DNA of 64,000 bases from Pukyongia sp963768085 (GTDB lineage Bacteria > Bacteroidota > Bacteroidia > Flavobacteriales > Flavobacteriaceae), in the NCBI GenBank assembly GCA_963768085.1, contig CAVYGO010000003.1, forward strand, positions 1,674,001-1,738,000, written 5' to 3'. Position 1 is the stretch's first letter; each line of letters starts with the position of its first letter. The notes under the pieces are model-generated. The model was not told the origin of the DNA and did no database searches. It was given only the letters and a program-made list of their open reading frames with translations. The position numbers were made by a program, and so were the translations under genes. Positions 43,494 to 51,925 of the stretch are shown here, in pieces.

Positions 43494-44342
43494 ATGCGAA
43501 AAGCACTGATACCCACCGATTTTTCTGAAAACGCCCTAAACGCGATTAAATATGCTATGGAGCTATTTAAGTACGATCGCACGGATTTTTATATCATGCA
43601 CGCTTATGGAGATGATCTCTACAACAGCAACTCCGGGCAGGATCGTGATTCGATCGACGAGGCCAGGGATGAAGCCCTGAAAAAATCCAATGAGGAATTG
43701 AAGGTAATCATAGAGAATATGAGGTCTATCTCTCCGAATCCCCGTCATAATTATTTTCCTGTTTCAGTTTTCGGGGCATTGGTAGACGAGGCAAATGAGA
43801 TTGCCGAACTTGAGAACGTTGATGTGATCGTTATGGGAACCAAAGGAAAATCGGACGATCGCAATCTAACATTCGGGAGCAATACACTTCAGGTAATAAA
43901 ATATGTGAAATGCCCGGTACTGGCTGTTCCAGAAGGGTATACCGATATTCAGCCCACCAATATTCTTTTTGCAACCGACTATATGCTGCCCTACCAGAGA
44001 AGGGAACTTAAATTGATGAGTACCATTGGCCAGAATTTCGCGGCTAAACTAAAGGTGCTTCATATTTCGAAGTTTGAGGAATTATCCTTCAGGCAACAGG
44101 ATAATAAGGCATTTCTCGAATATTGCATGGAGCAGATCAGACCCGACTATCTGCAATTAGCCGGATCTAATATTACTGAGGTTATTAACAACGCCGTTGA
44201 CGATTACGATATCGACCTTTTAGTGATGATGAATTCGCGGCACTCATTTTTGGAGGATTTTCTATATACCTCAAAGGTCGAGAAGATAGGTCTGGAGATA
44301 AAGATCCCTTTCCTGGTTCTACAGAATTTGCCGCGTAATTAA
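43494..44342 (+). CDS. Universal stress protein with degenerate second domain
   Basis: A 282-residue tandem Usp. The first domain starts RKALIPTDFSENALNAIKYA, and its loop reads GTKGKSDDRNLTFGSNTLQV, with the second glycine of GxxG replaced by aspartate. The second domain ends NSRHSFLEDFLYTSKVEKI and IPFLVLQ, without a nucleotide loop. It is the first of three usp genes spaced 10-20 bp apart. Confidence 0.92.
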   Translation: MRKALIPTDFSENALNAIKYAMELFKYDRTDFYIMHAYGDDLYNSNSGQDRDSIDEARDEALKKSNEELKVIIENMRSISPNPRHNYFPVSVFGALVDEANEIAELENVDVIVMGTKGKSDDRNLTFGSNTLQVIKYVKCPVLAVPEGYTDIQPTNILFATDYMLPYQRRELKLMSTIGQNFAAKLKVLHISKFEELSFRQQDNKAFLEYCMEQIRPDYLQLAGSNITEVINNAVDDYDIDLLVMMNSRHSFLEDFLYTSKVEKIGLEIKIPFLVLQNLPRN

Positions 44343-44352
44343 AAATAATGCC

Positions 44353-45207
44353 ATGAGACGAATTCTATTACCTACCGATTTTTCGGAGAATGCGTTAAAC
44401 GCAATCCGATATGCAGTGCAGCTGTTTAAGAATTCTTCCTGCGAGTTTTATTTACTTCATACATACACACCCGCCGCGTACAACGTTGGGAGCATGTCCG
44501 ATAGTTATTCGGCATTAGAACTTCAGAAAGTGACCAGAGATAATGCCGAAAGATCCATGGATGAAGTTGAGAAAACCATACGAACAGAATTCAACAATAA
44601 AAATCACCATTTCCACAAAGTTGTAACCTTCAATCTGCTGGTGCATCAAATTCAGGAAATGGTTGAAAATAACGGGATAGACATGATAGTTATGGGAACC
44701 CAGGGAGCTACCGGGGCTCAGGAAGTGTTTCTAGGGACCCATACCATGTATACCATCAAAAAGGTGAATTGTCCTGTGATTGCAGTGCCTTCGGGCTTCG
44801 GCTATGAAGCACCTAAAGAAATATTATTCCCAACAGACTATCGTTTAAGCAAGAGCAATCCGTATTTGTCACTGATCCGTGAAATTTGCGACTTACAAGT
44901 AGCCCGGCTTAACATTCTCAACGCCTATTACGGGGAACCCCTCAACAGCGCTCAAAAGCAGGTAAAAGCCTATCTGGATGTTTATTTCAAGGATAATGCA
45001 CACCTGTTTTATATTGCAGAAGATACCGATATCACAGGCGCGATCGAAAAGTTTCAGCTGAAAAAAAAGATCAACTTACTTATTATGATTCATAATCGGC
45101 ATAACTTCTTTGAGAATTTGCTATTCAAACCGGTTATCAATGAGATCGTCTATCATACCAATATTCCATTTCTGGTGATTCCCTCGGAAGAGAGAATGAT
45201 GCACTAA
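44353..45207 (+). CDS. Universal stress protein with degenerate second domain
   Basis: A 284-residue tandem Usp (RRILLPTDFSENALNAIRYA). The first-domain loop GTQGATGAQEVFLGTHTMYT is intact. In the second domain the loop is replaced by HNRHNFFENLLFKPVINEI, followed by IPFLVIPS. It lies 10 bp after the previous usp and 20 bp before the next, with no promoter of its own. Confidence 0.92.
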   Translation: MRRILLPTDFSENALNAIRYAVQLFKNSSCEFYLLHTYTPAAYNVGSMSDSYSALELQKVTRDNAERSMDEVEKTIRTEFNNKNHHFHKVVTFNLLVHQIQEMVENNGIDMIVMGTQGATGAQEVFLGTHTMYTIKKVNCPVIAVPSGFGYEAPKEILFPTDYRLSKSNPYLSLIREICDLQVARLNILNAYYGEPLNSAQKQVKAYLDVYFKDNAHLFYIAEDTDITGAIEKFQLKKKINLLIMIHNRHNFFENLLFKPVINEIVYHTNIPFLVIPSEERMMH

Positions 45208-45227
45208 GGGATATAACAGGAGTCGCT

Positions 45228-46073
45228 ATGAAACATATACTCATACCTACAGATTTTTCTGAAAACGCTTATAAAGCTTTGATATATGCAACGAAGCTTT
45301 TTAAGAAGAATCCATGTACTATACATATTCTGCACTCTATAGAAGTAGCGGCTTCGCGCTTAACTTCGCGTGTCGATATAGGAAGGTCGGAGCAAGTGAT
45401 GGACGTTCTCTACGACCAGGCCGATGCCGAATGTGAAGAATTTAGGGCGCGGTTAATTAAAGATACGGAAGGTTGCGGACATACCTTCGATATTATTACC
45501 ACTGCTATGTCATTACCAAGGGCGATGAACCGAATATGCGTACAACGCAAAGTGGATCTGGTGATCATGGGCACCAAAGGTCAGACTGGTGCCAAGGAAG
45601 TCATCCTGGGAAGTAATACCGTAAATGTGATCAAGAAGATTAAAAAAATTCCTGTCCTTGTTATCCCACTTCAGGCAGAATTTAGACCTATTGCAAAAAT
45701 AGCTTTTGCAACCTCTTTTAAAAGATCGTATCCCCCAACAGATCTGGACGAGTTGATTTATCTTGCGAGATTACACAATTCCGTAGTTAAAATACTTCAC
45801 GTACGTGAAGACAAGCGAATAAGTGATATACAACGCAAGCATCTGGATAACCTGTTGGGGCATTTCGAAGGTTTGGAATGCAATGTAGACTGGATCGATG
45901 GTGATAAAGAAAAAACCCGGGCCATTACAGATTATTTACAGAATGAAAATATCGATCTTCTTGCTATAATTTTTTACAAGTATAATTTTGTCGTTCAACT
46001 TTTCAGAGAATCCGTGGTTAAAAAAATAGGAAGGCATCCTTCATCCCCTTATTTGGTAATTCCTGCCAGCTGA
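45228..46073 (+). CDS. Universal stress protein with degenerate second domain
   Basis: A 281-residue tandem Usp (KHILIPTDFSENAYKALIYA). The first-domain loop GTKGQTGAKEVILGSNTVNV is intact. The second domain has YKYNFVVQLFRESVVKKIG in place of a loop and ends SPYLVIPAS. It is the last gene of the three-usp operon. Its TGA stop is also the first half-site base triplet of the dyad for the next usp. Confidence 0.92.
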   Translation: MKHILIPTDFSENAYKALIYATKLFKKNPCTIHILHSIEVAASRLTSRVDIGRSEQVMDVLYDQADAECEEFRARLIKDTEGCGHTFDIITTAMSLPRAMNRICVQRKVDLVIMGTKGQTGAKEVILGSNTVNVIKKIKKIPVLVIPLQAEFRPIAKIAFATSFKRSYPPTDLDELIYLARLHNSVVKILHVREDKRISDIQRKHLDNLLGHFEGLECNVDWIDGDKEKTRAITDYLQNENIDLLAIIFYKYNFVVQLFRESVVKKIGRHPSSPYLVIPAS

Positions 46074-46113
46074 TAAATGTCATAGAAAAAAGTGCGTCGG
46101 AACTGTACTTTTA
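46070..46113 (+). promoter_or_regulatory. usp promoter with dyad at -41.5, overlapping the upstream stop codon
   Basis: The dyad CTGAT-AAAT-GTCAT is at 46070-46083 (core centre 46076.5). The box TACTTTTA (last G to A) at 46106-46113 begins 29.5 bp from the centre. The predicted start is near 46118, 19 bases before the ATG. The TGA at 46071-46073 ends the previous usp. Confidence 0.72.
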
Positions 46114-46136
46114 AATAGAACACAAAATCGAAGGCT

Positions 46137-46988
46137 ATGCGCAGAAAAATCTTGCTACCTACTGACTTCTCAAGAAATGCATGGGATGCTATAGCGTATG
46201 CGGTGGATTTGTTCAGAAATGAAGGTTGTGATTTTTATATTCTGAATGTGTATAACTTCACTGGCTATGCAATGGACAACATTATCGTTGCCCAGCCGAA
46301 CAATGAGTATGCGGAAGCGATCCGGGAGAAGTCGATGAAGGGCTTGGAAAAAATCCTGCAACGATTATCATTCAGGGATGAAGGTCCGGATCATACCTAT
46401 TACTCGATCTCAAAGAATGATAATCTATTGGATGCGATACGGGAAATCGTTGCTTTAAAAGACATTGATCTCGTGATTATGGGCACCAAAGGCGATACAG
46501 ATGCGATCAATGTTACCTTCGGTAGTAATACCGTGATGGTTATGGAAAAGGTAAGAAGTTGTCCCGTATTGGCCATTCCACCTGATGTGGTTTATACGGA
46601 TCCGTCCGAGATTGTCTTCCCAACCAGTTACAAAACTCATTTCAAAAAAAGAGAGCTAGCATACTTAATAGATATAGCCAGGATCACTAATGCTCCAATT
46701 CGTATTCTGCATGTGGAAAATGAAAAAGAACTCGATGAGACACAAAGGAATTTCAAAAAATTACTTGAAGAGAGTTTAGAAGATATCGAATGCAGTTTTC
46801 ACAGTCTGGAGAAGAACGACATAAGTGAAGCTGTCGAATTATTTGTACAGAGCCGTGAAAGTGGTATGATCGCTTTTATCAATAAAAAGCACACCTTCTT
46901 CGGAAGTATATTTTCGAGACCGCTGGTAAAGGATCTGGGGACACATTCGAAAGTGCCGGTTTTAGCCCTGCATGATTTTAGAAATTAA
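46137..46988 (+). CDS. Universal stress protein with degenerate second domain
   Basis: A 283-residue tandem Usp (RKILLPTDFSRNAWDAIAYA). The first-domain loop GTKGDTDAINVTFGSNTVMV has aspartate in place of the second glycine, as in the 43494 gene. The second domain carries NKKHTFFGSIFSRPLVKDL and VPVLALHD. It has its own dyad promoter and lies 17 bp before the ATP-cone nuclease gene, which may be co-transcribed. Confidence 0.92.
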   Translation: MRRKILLPTDFSRNAWDAIAYAVDLFRNEGCDFYILNVYNFTGYAMDNIIVAQPNNEYAEAIREKSMKGLEKILQRLSFRDEGPDHTYYSISKNDNLLDAIREIVALKDIDLVIMGTKGDTDAINVTFGSNTVMVMEKVRSCPVLAIPPDVVYTDPSEIVFPTSYKTHFKKRELAYLIDIARITNAPIRILHVENEKELDETQRNFKKLLEESLEDIECSFHSLEKNDISEAVELFVQSRESGMIAFINKKHTFFGSIFSRPLVKDLGTHSKVPVLALHDFRN

Positions 46989-47005
46989 TAAGTGGAAATG
47001 CATTT

Positions 47006-47833
47006 ATGGAAGTAGAATCTATTGATGTTATTAAATCTTCCGGTGAGAAAGTTCGGTTTTCATTGGATAAACTTCGCGCGTCTCTGCGCCGGAGCGGAGC
47101 TGATAAAAAACTTATTAATACGATAATAGATACTGTCCGGGACGAATTGTATCAGGGTATATCTACTAAGGAGATTTACAATCGGGCGTTTGCCATGTTA
47201 AAGCGAAAAAAATCCATCTTCGCGTCTAAATACAAACTTAAAAAAGCCATTTATGAATTGGGACCAACGGGGTTTCCTTTCGAACGATTTATTGGAGCAC
47301 TGCTGCAGTATTCGGGCTATGATGTGAAGATAGGGCAGTACATAAATGGTAAATGTGTTACGCACGAGGTGGATGTTATCGCCAGAAAGAATTCGGATTA
47401 CATTATTGCCGAATGTAAATTTCATGGCGACGATGGCAGAAAATGCAGCGTAAAAGTTCCGCTTTATATTAACTCCAGGTATGCGGATATTGTGGCATTT
47501 CAGAAAGTGGATACCCCTACCGAAGGATGGGTAGTAACTAATACCCGATTTACCAGCGATGCCCTGGATTTCGGTCTATGTTCCGGCCTGTATTTGTTAA
47601 GTTGGGATTATCCGGCAAAGAATAGCCTCCGTGAACGTATTGACCGGCTCGGACTTTACCCAATTACCGTTTCAACTTTGCTCACCCAAAGAGAAAAGCA
47701 GTTCCTGTTAAGTCGCGATATCGTGTTGTATCGACAACTGTACAAAGACAATTTTTATCTCGATCATTTGGGAATATCCGAGAAGCGGAAAGAAAATATA
47801 ATGAGTGAAGTAAACATGTTATGTAACCTCTAA
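47006..47833 (+). CDS. ATP-cone domain fused to a PD-(D/E)XK (Mrr-like) nuclease domain
   Basis: A 275-residue two-domain protein. Residues 1 to about 88 are an ATP-cone (IKSSGEKVRFSLDKLRASLR; YQGISTKEIYNRAFAMLKR), the nucleotide-sensing module of ribonucleotide reductases and NrdR. Residues about 92-200 are a nuclease-like fold with E93, D123 (HEVDVIA) and E136-x-K138 (IIAECKFH), the catalytic pattern of restriction-type enzymes. Residues beyond 200 are helical. I infer a nuclease controlled by ATP/dATP level. Downstream of a usp and 8 bp before the beta-CASP gene, it probably shares the 46076 promoter. Confidence 0.85.
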   Translation: MEVESIDVIKSSGEKVRFSLDKLRASLRRSGADKKLINTIIDTVRDELYQGISTKEIYNRAFAMLKRKKSIFASKYKLKKAIYELGPTGFPFERFIGALLQYSGYDVKIGQYINGKCVTHEVDVIARKNSDYIIAECKFHGDDGRKCSVKVPLYINSRYADIVAFQKVDTPTEGWVVTNTRFTSDALDFGLCSGLYLLSWDYPAKNSLRERIDRLGLYPITVSTLLTQREKQFLLSRDIVLYRQLYKDNFYLDHLGISEKRKENIMSEVNMLCNL

Positions 47834-47841
47834 TATGATCC

Positions 47842-49212
47842 ATGAGGACAGCAAAAATTCATTTTCTGGGAGCAGCAGGAACCGTAACCGGTTCTAAGTT
47901 TGTAATTGAGACAGCTGAAATTAACATTATGGTTGATTGTGGCATGTTCCAGGGATTAAAGGAACTTCGCGAACTAAACTGGGAACGCATTCCCTTTGAG
48001 GCTTCGTCTGTGGACGTCGTCCTCTTAACGCATGGACATCTGGATCACACCGGTTATCTGCCCCGGTTAGTGAGGCATGGATTCCGTGGAAAAATAATGG
48101 GTACTTCACCTACGCTGGCTGTTACTAAGATCATACTAGAGGATAGTGGGAAAATACATGAAGAAGAGGCTAAAAACGCTAATAAAGAAGGCTATTCCAA
48201 GCATCATCCAGCCCTTCCGTTCTATACCATCAAAGAAGCAGAGGCCACCCAGAATTTTTTTTCAGCTGTTGAAAAAGATGAATGGATAGAGTTAAGTGAT
48301 CATTGTAAATGCCGCTTTCGTTATAATGGACATATTATAGGATCTACATTTATCGAACTTCAAATCTTTGATAAGCTTTTTGTTTTTTCCGGGGACATTG
48401 GGAGGAGTCATGATCATTTATTGCACGATCCCATGAAACCGGAATGGGCAGATTATCTCTTTGTGGAAAGTACCTACGGAAATAAATTGCATCCTGTGGA
48501 CAGTGTATCTGAAATACTGTCATTGCTAATTCATAAAACCATTCATAAAAGAGGATCCCTAATTATTCCTTCTTTTGCGGTGGAACGGTTGCAGGTTTTA
48601 ATGTATCTGCTATGGAAACTCTACCGTGAGAACAGGATACCCAATATCCCGATCTTTGTCGATAGCCCGATGGGAAATAATGTGATGTCGGTATTCGAAC
48701 GTTTTCCCGAATGGCATAAATTACCTGAGAAAGATTTCAAGGCGATTCAAAATCGTATGAATATTATTACTTCCTATCGCGAGACCTGGGACACCATAGA
48801 TGATCCGCGGCCAAAAGTAGTTATTGCCGGAAGTGGAATGGTTACCGGCGGCAGGGTGTTAACCTATTTGAAACAATTGGTGGATAAGGAGGAAACGGAT
48901 ATTTTACTTGTGGGATTTCAGGCAGAGGGTACCCGCGGGCGTCAATTACTTGAAGGAGCACATGAAGTTAAAATATACGGGAAGTATTATCCAGTAAAGG
49001 CCGGTGTACATCATGTGGAAAGTTTATCGGCTCACGCAGATCAGGGTGGAATACTGAATTGGCTTTCCGACATTAAAAACATCCCTGAGCAGACATTTTT
49101 AATCCATGGTGAACACACAGCACAGGACGCCCTGAGATCGAAAATTCAGGATACATTCGGATGGCGGGTTCGCACACCGCATTTATTTGATAGTGTGACA
49201 GTTATAATCTGA
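47842..49212 (+). CDS. MBL-fold beta-CASP metallo-hydrolase (putative RNase)
   Basis: A 456-residue protein of the CPSF73/RNase J-like family. The metal site LLTHGHLDHTGYLP lies near 68-81, with DCGMFQG upstream and FSGDIGR near 187. The beta-CASP part shows IIPSFAVERLQVLMYLLW, SGMVTGGRVLTYLKQL and the C-terminal LSAHADQGG and LIHGEH. It is complete. Members cleave RNA, so it may remodel the transcriptome in stressed cells. The tight link to the ATP-cone nuclease suggests a nucleic-acid processing pair. Confidence 0.9.
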   Translation: MRTAKIHFLGAAGTVTGSKFVIETAEINIMVDCGMFQGLKELRELNWERIPFEASSVDVVLLTHGHLDHTGYLPRLVRHGFRGKIMGTSPTLAVTKIILEDSGKIHEEEAKNANKEGYSKHHPALPFYTIKEAEATQNFFSAVEKDEWIELSDHCKCRFRYNGHIIGSTFIELQIFDKLFVFSGDIGRSHDHLLHDPMKPEWADYLFVESTYGNKLHPVDSVSEILSLLIHKTIHKRGSLIIPSFAVERLQVLMYLLWKLYRENRIPNIPIFVDSPMGNNVMSVFERFPEWHKLPEKDFKAIQNRMNIITSYRETWDTIDDPRPKVVIAGSGMVTGGRVLTYLKQLVDKEETDILLVGFQAEGTRGRQLLEGAHEVKIYGKYYPVKAGVHHVESLSAHADQGGILNWLSDIKNIPEQTFLIHGEHTAQDALRSKIQDTFGWRVRTPHLFDSVTVII

Positions 49213-49250
49213 TTTTGTTACTTCAATTTGTTCATTTCTTCTTCTGAAAA

Positions 49251-49294
49251 CTGATATATATCATTGTCTGAAAATCGACATAGCTCTACATTTA
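49251..49294 (+). promoter_or_regulatory. hsp20 promoter with dyad at -41.5
   Basis: The dyad CTGAT-ATAT-ATCAT is at 49251-49264 (core centre 49257.5), identical to the dyad before the usp at 42284. The box TACATTTA (last G to A) at 49287-49294 begins 29.5 bp from the centre. The predicted start is near 49299, 36 bases before the ATG. Confidence 0.75.
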
Positions 49295-49334
49295 AGAGAT
49301 TGTGAAAGAATATTAACTTTTAAACAACAACACT

Positions 49335-49778
49335 ATGTCACTTATTAAATTCAGAAGAAGAATGCCACTAATAGATAGCGGTATTCCAACATGGTTTGAC
49401 ACGAGTGATATATTTGATGACGATTTCTTTGAAAATGGAAAGAGTTTGCCACCAATGAATGTTAAGGAGACCGAATCTACTTATGACATTGAATTGGCGA
49501 TCCCCGGATTTTCCAAAGACGAAATCGAAGTATCACTCGAAAATGATGTTTTACAAGTTTCAGCCGAAAAGGAGAAAGAAACTATTGAAGAAGATGTGGA
49601 AGGTTACACTCGTAAAGAATTTAGCTATAATTCCTTCGAACGAAAAATTAAAGTACCTAACACAGTAAATCAGAAGAAAGAAGTTAAGGCAACCTATAAT
49701 AACGGTCTGCTGAATCTGCAGCTTACTAAAGATAAAGCTGTTATTGAGCATCCGAAAAAAAAGATTGCTATTAAATAA
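49335..49778 (+). CDS. Small heat-shock protein Hsp20
   Basis: A 147-residue alpha-crystallin-domain holdase. The domain covers about 40-135 (MNVKETESTYDIELAIPGFS; SLENDVLQVSAEKE; the family motif in YNNGLLNLQLTK). The tail ends with a K-K-I-A-I-K stretch that resembles the C-terminal IxI anchor. It prevents aggregation of unfolded proteins without ATP. Its control by the dyad rather than a heat-shock element parallels HspX in the DosR regulon. Confidence 0.95.
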   Translation: MSLIKFRRRMPLIDSGIPTWFDTSDIFDDDFFENGKSLPPMNVKETESTYDIELAIPGFSKDEIEVSLENDVLQVSAEKEKETIEEDVEGYTRKEFSYNSFERKIKVPNTVNQKKEVKATYNNGLLNLQLTKDKAVIEHPKKKIAIK

Positions 49779-49786
49779 CTTCTAAT

Positions 49787-49827
49787 AAAGGCAGAAAATA
49801 TGAATGAGATTTGTTTTCTGCCTTTCT
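49787..49827 (+). terminator. Terminator after hsp20
   Basis: The 12-bp stem AAAGGCAGAAAA / TTTTCTGCCTTT (49787-49798 and 49814-49825) lies 8 bp after the hsp20 stop. Confidence 0.75.
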
Positions 49828-49843
49828 TATAAAATCTTGAGAC

Positions 49844-50290
49844 ATGCATATTAACCCTACATCCATAAAGTATATCGAATGGAGAAGTCCTGAAGGACTG
49901 CACGAAGATTCTGTGACCTGTATTTCCGAATTGCGCTTCGTAAAAGATGAAATACAGTTTCTTTCAGATCTTATAAAAAGCCACACTCTAGACATATTGA
50001 GTAAAAATTTATTTGTGGAAAGCAAAGAGATCGCCACAGAACTCAGTAGTCAGAAGAAACGAATTAAACCATTAATAAAGAACTTAATTAGTCATTCCAA
50101 TATTTTGGAAACCCTGATGGACGATATTGATATCCCTGATGAGGAAGATGAATATAAAACCGTGCATTATCAGCTTATGTTTGAAGCCATGGCTTATCTG
50201 TCTAATTTCAAAAAATTAAAGCGCCGTGTGTTCAGCTTAATAAAATCCATTCTTAAAGAAAAGAAGAAACAAAAATTGCTAAAACGCTGA
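49844..50290 (+). CDS. Predicted helical protein, unknown function
   Basis: A 148-residue, charged, almost wholly helical protein with coiled-coil character (FVKDEIQFLSDLIKSHT; SSQKKRIKPLIKNLISHSN) and a very basic end (SILKEKKKQKLLKR). No family is recognised. It sits between hsp20 and a lipoprotein gene (15 bp to the latter), so it likely shares a transcript with the two genes that follow. Confidence 0.6.
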   Translation: MHINPTSIKYIEWRSPEGLHEDSVTCISELRFVKDEIQFLSDLIKSHTLDILSKNLFVESKEIATELSSQKKRIKPLIKNLISHSNILETLMDDIDIPDEEDEYKTVHYQLMFEAMAYLSNFKKLKRRVFSLIKSILKEKKKQKLLKR

Positions 50291-50305
50291 GAGATCCCAA
50301 TCGCC

Positions 50306-50941
50306 ATGCAAAAGTTATTGTTCCTCCTATTAAATATTGCCATTATCTGGTCGTGCTCTTCGAGCAAATTGACAGATCAATGGGCAAGTCCGGATACACC
50401 CGTCTATGAGGCTAGAAAGATTCTAGTAATAGGTATGAGTGCTGATACGGAGTTGAGGCGAACCTTTGAGGATAAACTGGCATTAGCGTTTGAAAAGGAA
50501 AAGATCATTGCGGTACGTAGCGTCGACTTTTTTGAAAGTTCATTTACCGATTCAGATAAAACCGAGGAGGATTTGAATACTATTGAGAGTCAGCTCGTAG
50601 AAGCTGGGTTCGACTCAGTGTTGATATCAAAGGTTACCGGAACCGAGGCTAAAGTAACTACCGTTCAGGCAATGCGCGGATTTGCCGATGATTTTCAGAA
50701 TTTCAAGGATTACTATCGCGATAACCAGGACCTTTATAGAAAGAACGCTACAGAGTCCTATATGGTCTATCACACCGAAACTACGGTGTTTTGTATCTGT
50801 CCGGGGGAAGAACGGGAGATGTTATGGCGAGGTAAAATAGATGTAGTCGATCCGATTAATCGGCGACGTAACATAAATGATTATGTCCGCACTTTGATAA
50901 AATCTTTGGAGGAAAATGAACTTGTAATTGTCCCGGAATGA
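50306..50941 (+). CDS. Putative lipoprotein, unknown function
   Basis: A 211-residue protein with a lipobox signal (LLFLLLNIAIIWSC, lipid cysteine 17). It opens SSKLTDQWASPDTPVYEARK and carries a Rossmann-like IGMSADTELRRTFEDKLALAF region, similar in outline to small envelope lipoproteins whose function is not known. Its stop overlaps the dehydrogenase start by 4 bp (ATGA), so expression is coupled. Confidence 0.7.
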   Translation: MQKLLFLLLNIAIIWSCSSSKLTDQWASPDTPVYEARKILVIGMSADTELRRTFEDKLALAFEKEKIIAVRSVDFFESSFTDSDKTEEDLNTIESQLVEAGFDSVLISKVTGTEAKVTTVQAMRGFADDFQNFKDYYRDNQDLYRKNATESYMVYHTETTVFCICPGEEREMLWRGKIDVVDPINRRRNINDYVRTLIKSLEENELVIVPE

Positions 50942-51924
50942 AATTACTGGTCTACAGTGCAAAAGATTTCGAAATTCCTTTCCTGAAAAAGGCCAATACC
51001 AAAGGTCTGGAAGTTATTTTTTCCCCCGACAGGCTTACTACTAATACCGCGATGAAAGCCTTAGGTTTCGACGCAATCTCCATTTTTTCAGCAGATGATG
51101 CTTCGGTAAATGTTTTGGAAAAATTACATGATTTTGGTGTAAAGTATATCGCTTTGCGTTCCACCGGATATGATAATGTACATTTAAAAACTGCGAGGAA
51201 ATTTAAGATAAAGGTCGCAACTGCTTCAGCGTACTCTCCGCACGCTATCGCCGAACATGCTATCACACTCTTGCTGGCACTGAACCGAAGGATCGTATTA
51301 GCAAACAACCAGATGAAAATGCAGGATTTTACCTTGTCGAACTTGGTAGGATTCGATCTTTTTGGAAAAAGAATAGGTGTGCTGGGAACCGGAGCCATAG
51401 GCAGCGTTGTTGTAAAGATCCTTCATGGTTTTGGCTGTGAGATATACGCGAACGACCTTGTTCCGAATCTTGAGCTTCAGAAAAAATATGATGTGACATA
51501 TGTATCGAAGCTTGAAATGCAACAACAATGTGACGTGCTGGTAATATGTTTGCCGCTTACGTCAGAAACACATCACCTGATTGATTCTTTGGTGTTGGCC
51601 GGCATGCGGCACGGGGCTATAGTTGTTAATGTGGCCCGAGGAGCCATTGTAGAGACCAAAGCCATTTTAAAGGCACTCGACTCAGGTAAATTGGGAGGTT
51701 ATGCCGCCGATGTTTATGAAAAAGAAGGCGGAGTATATTTTTACGATAGAAGAGGGGATCTCATTAAAGATAATATGCTCAAGGAACTGATAAACCATCC
51801 TAATGTATTGTTAACACCACACCAGGCGTTCGCAACGCATGAAGCGCTTCAAAAAATAGCAGAAACCACATTTTACAATCTTAATTGCTGGAGACAGCAG
51901 CAAACTCCCGATTTCGAATTATAG
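50938..51924 (+). CDS. 2-hydroxyacid dehydrogenase, D-lactate dehydrogenase type
   Basis: A 328-residue NAD-dependent D-2-hydroxyacid dehydrogenase. The nucleotide motif GVLGTGAIGSVVVKIL is near 146-161. The substrate arginine lies in VNVARGAIV (about 235), the catalytic glutamate near YEKEGG (about 265) and the histidine in LTPHQAFATHEAL (about 298). The LTPHQAF context and the Y-FYDRRG insert match fermentative LdhA. It would regenerate NAD+ by reducing pyruvate when respiration is limited, which fits the suggested regulon, although the nearest dyad (hsp20) is separated by a terminator. Confidence 0.88.
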   Translation: MKLLVYSAKDFEIPFLKKANTKGLEVIFSPDRLTTNTAMKALGFDAISIFSADDASVNVLEKLHDFGVKYIALRSTGYDNVHLKTARKFKIKVATASAYSPHAIAEHAITLLLALNRRIVLANNQMKMQDFTLSNLVGFDLFGKRIGVLGTGAIGSVVVKILHGFGCEIYANDLVPNLELQKKYDVTYVSKLEMQQQCDVLVICLPLTSETHHLIDSLVLAGMRHGAIVVNVARGAIVETKAILKALDSGKLGGYAADVYEKEGGVYFYDRRGDLIKDNMLKELINHPNVLLTPHQAFATHEALQKIAETTFYNLNCWRQQQTPDFEL

Positions 51925-51925
51925 C

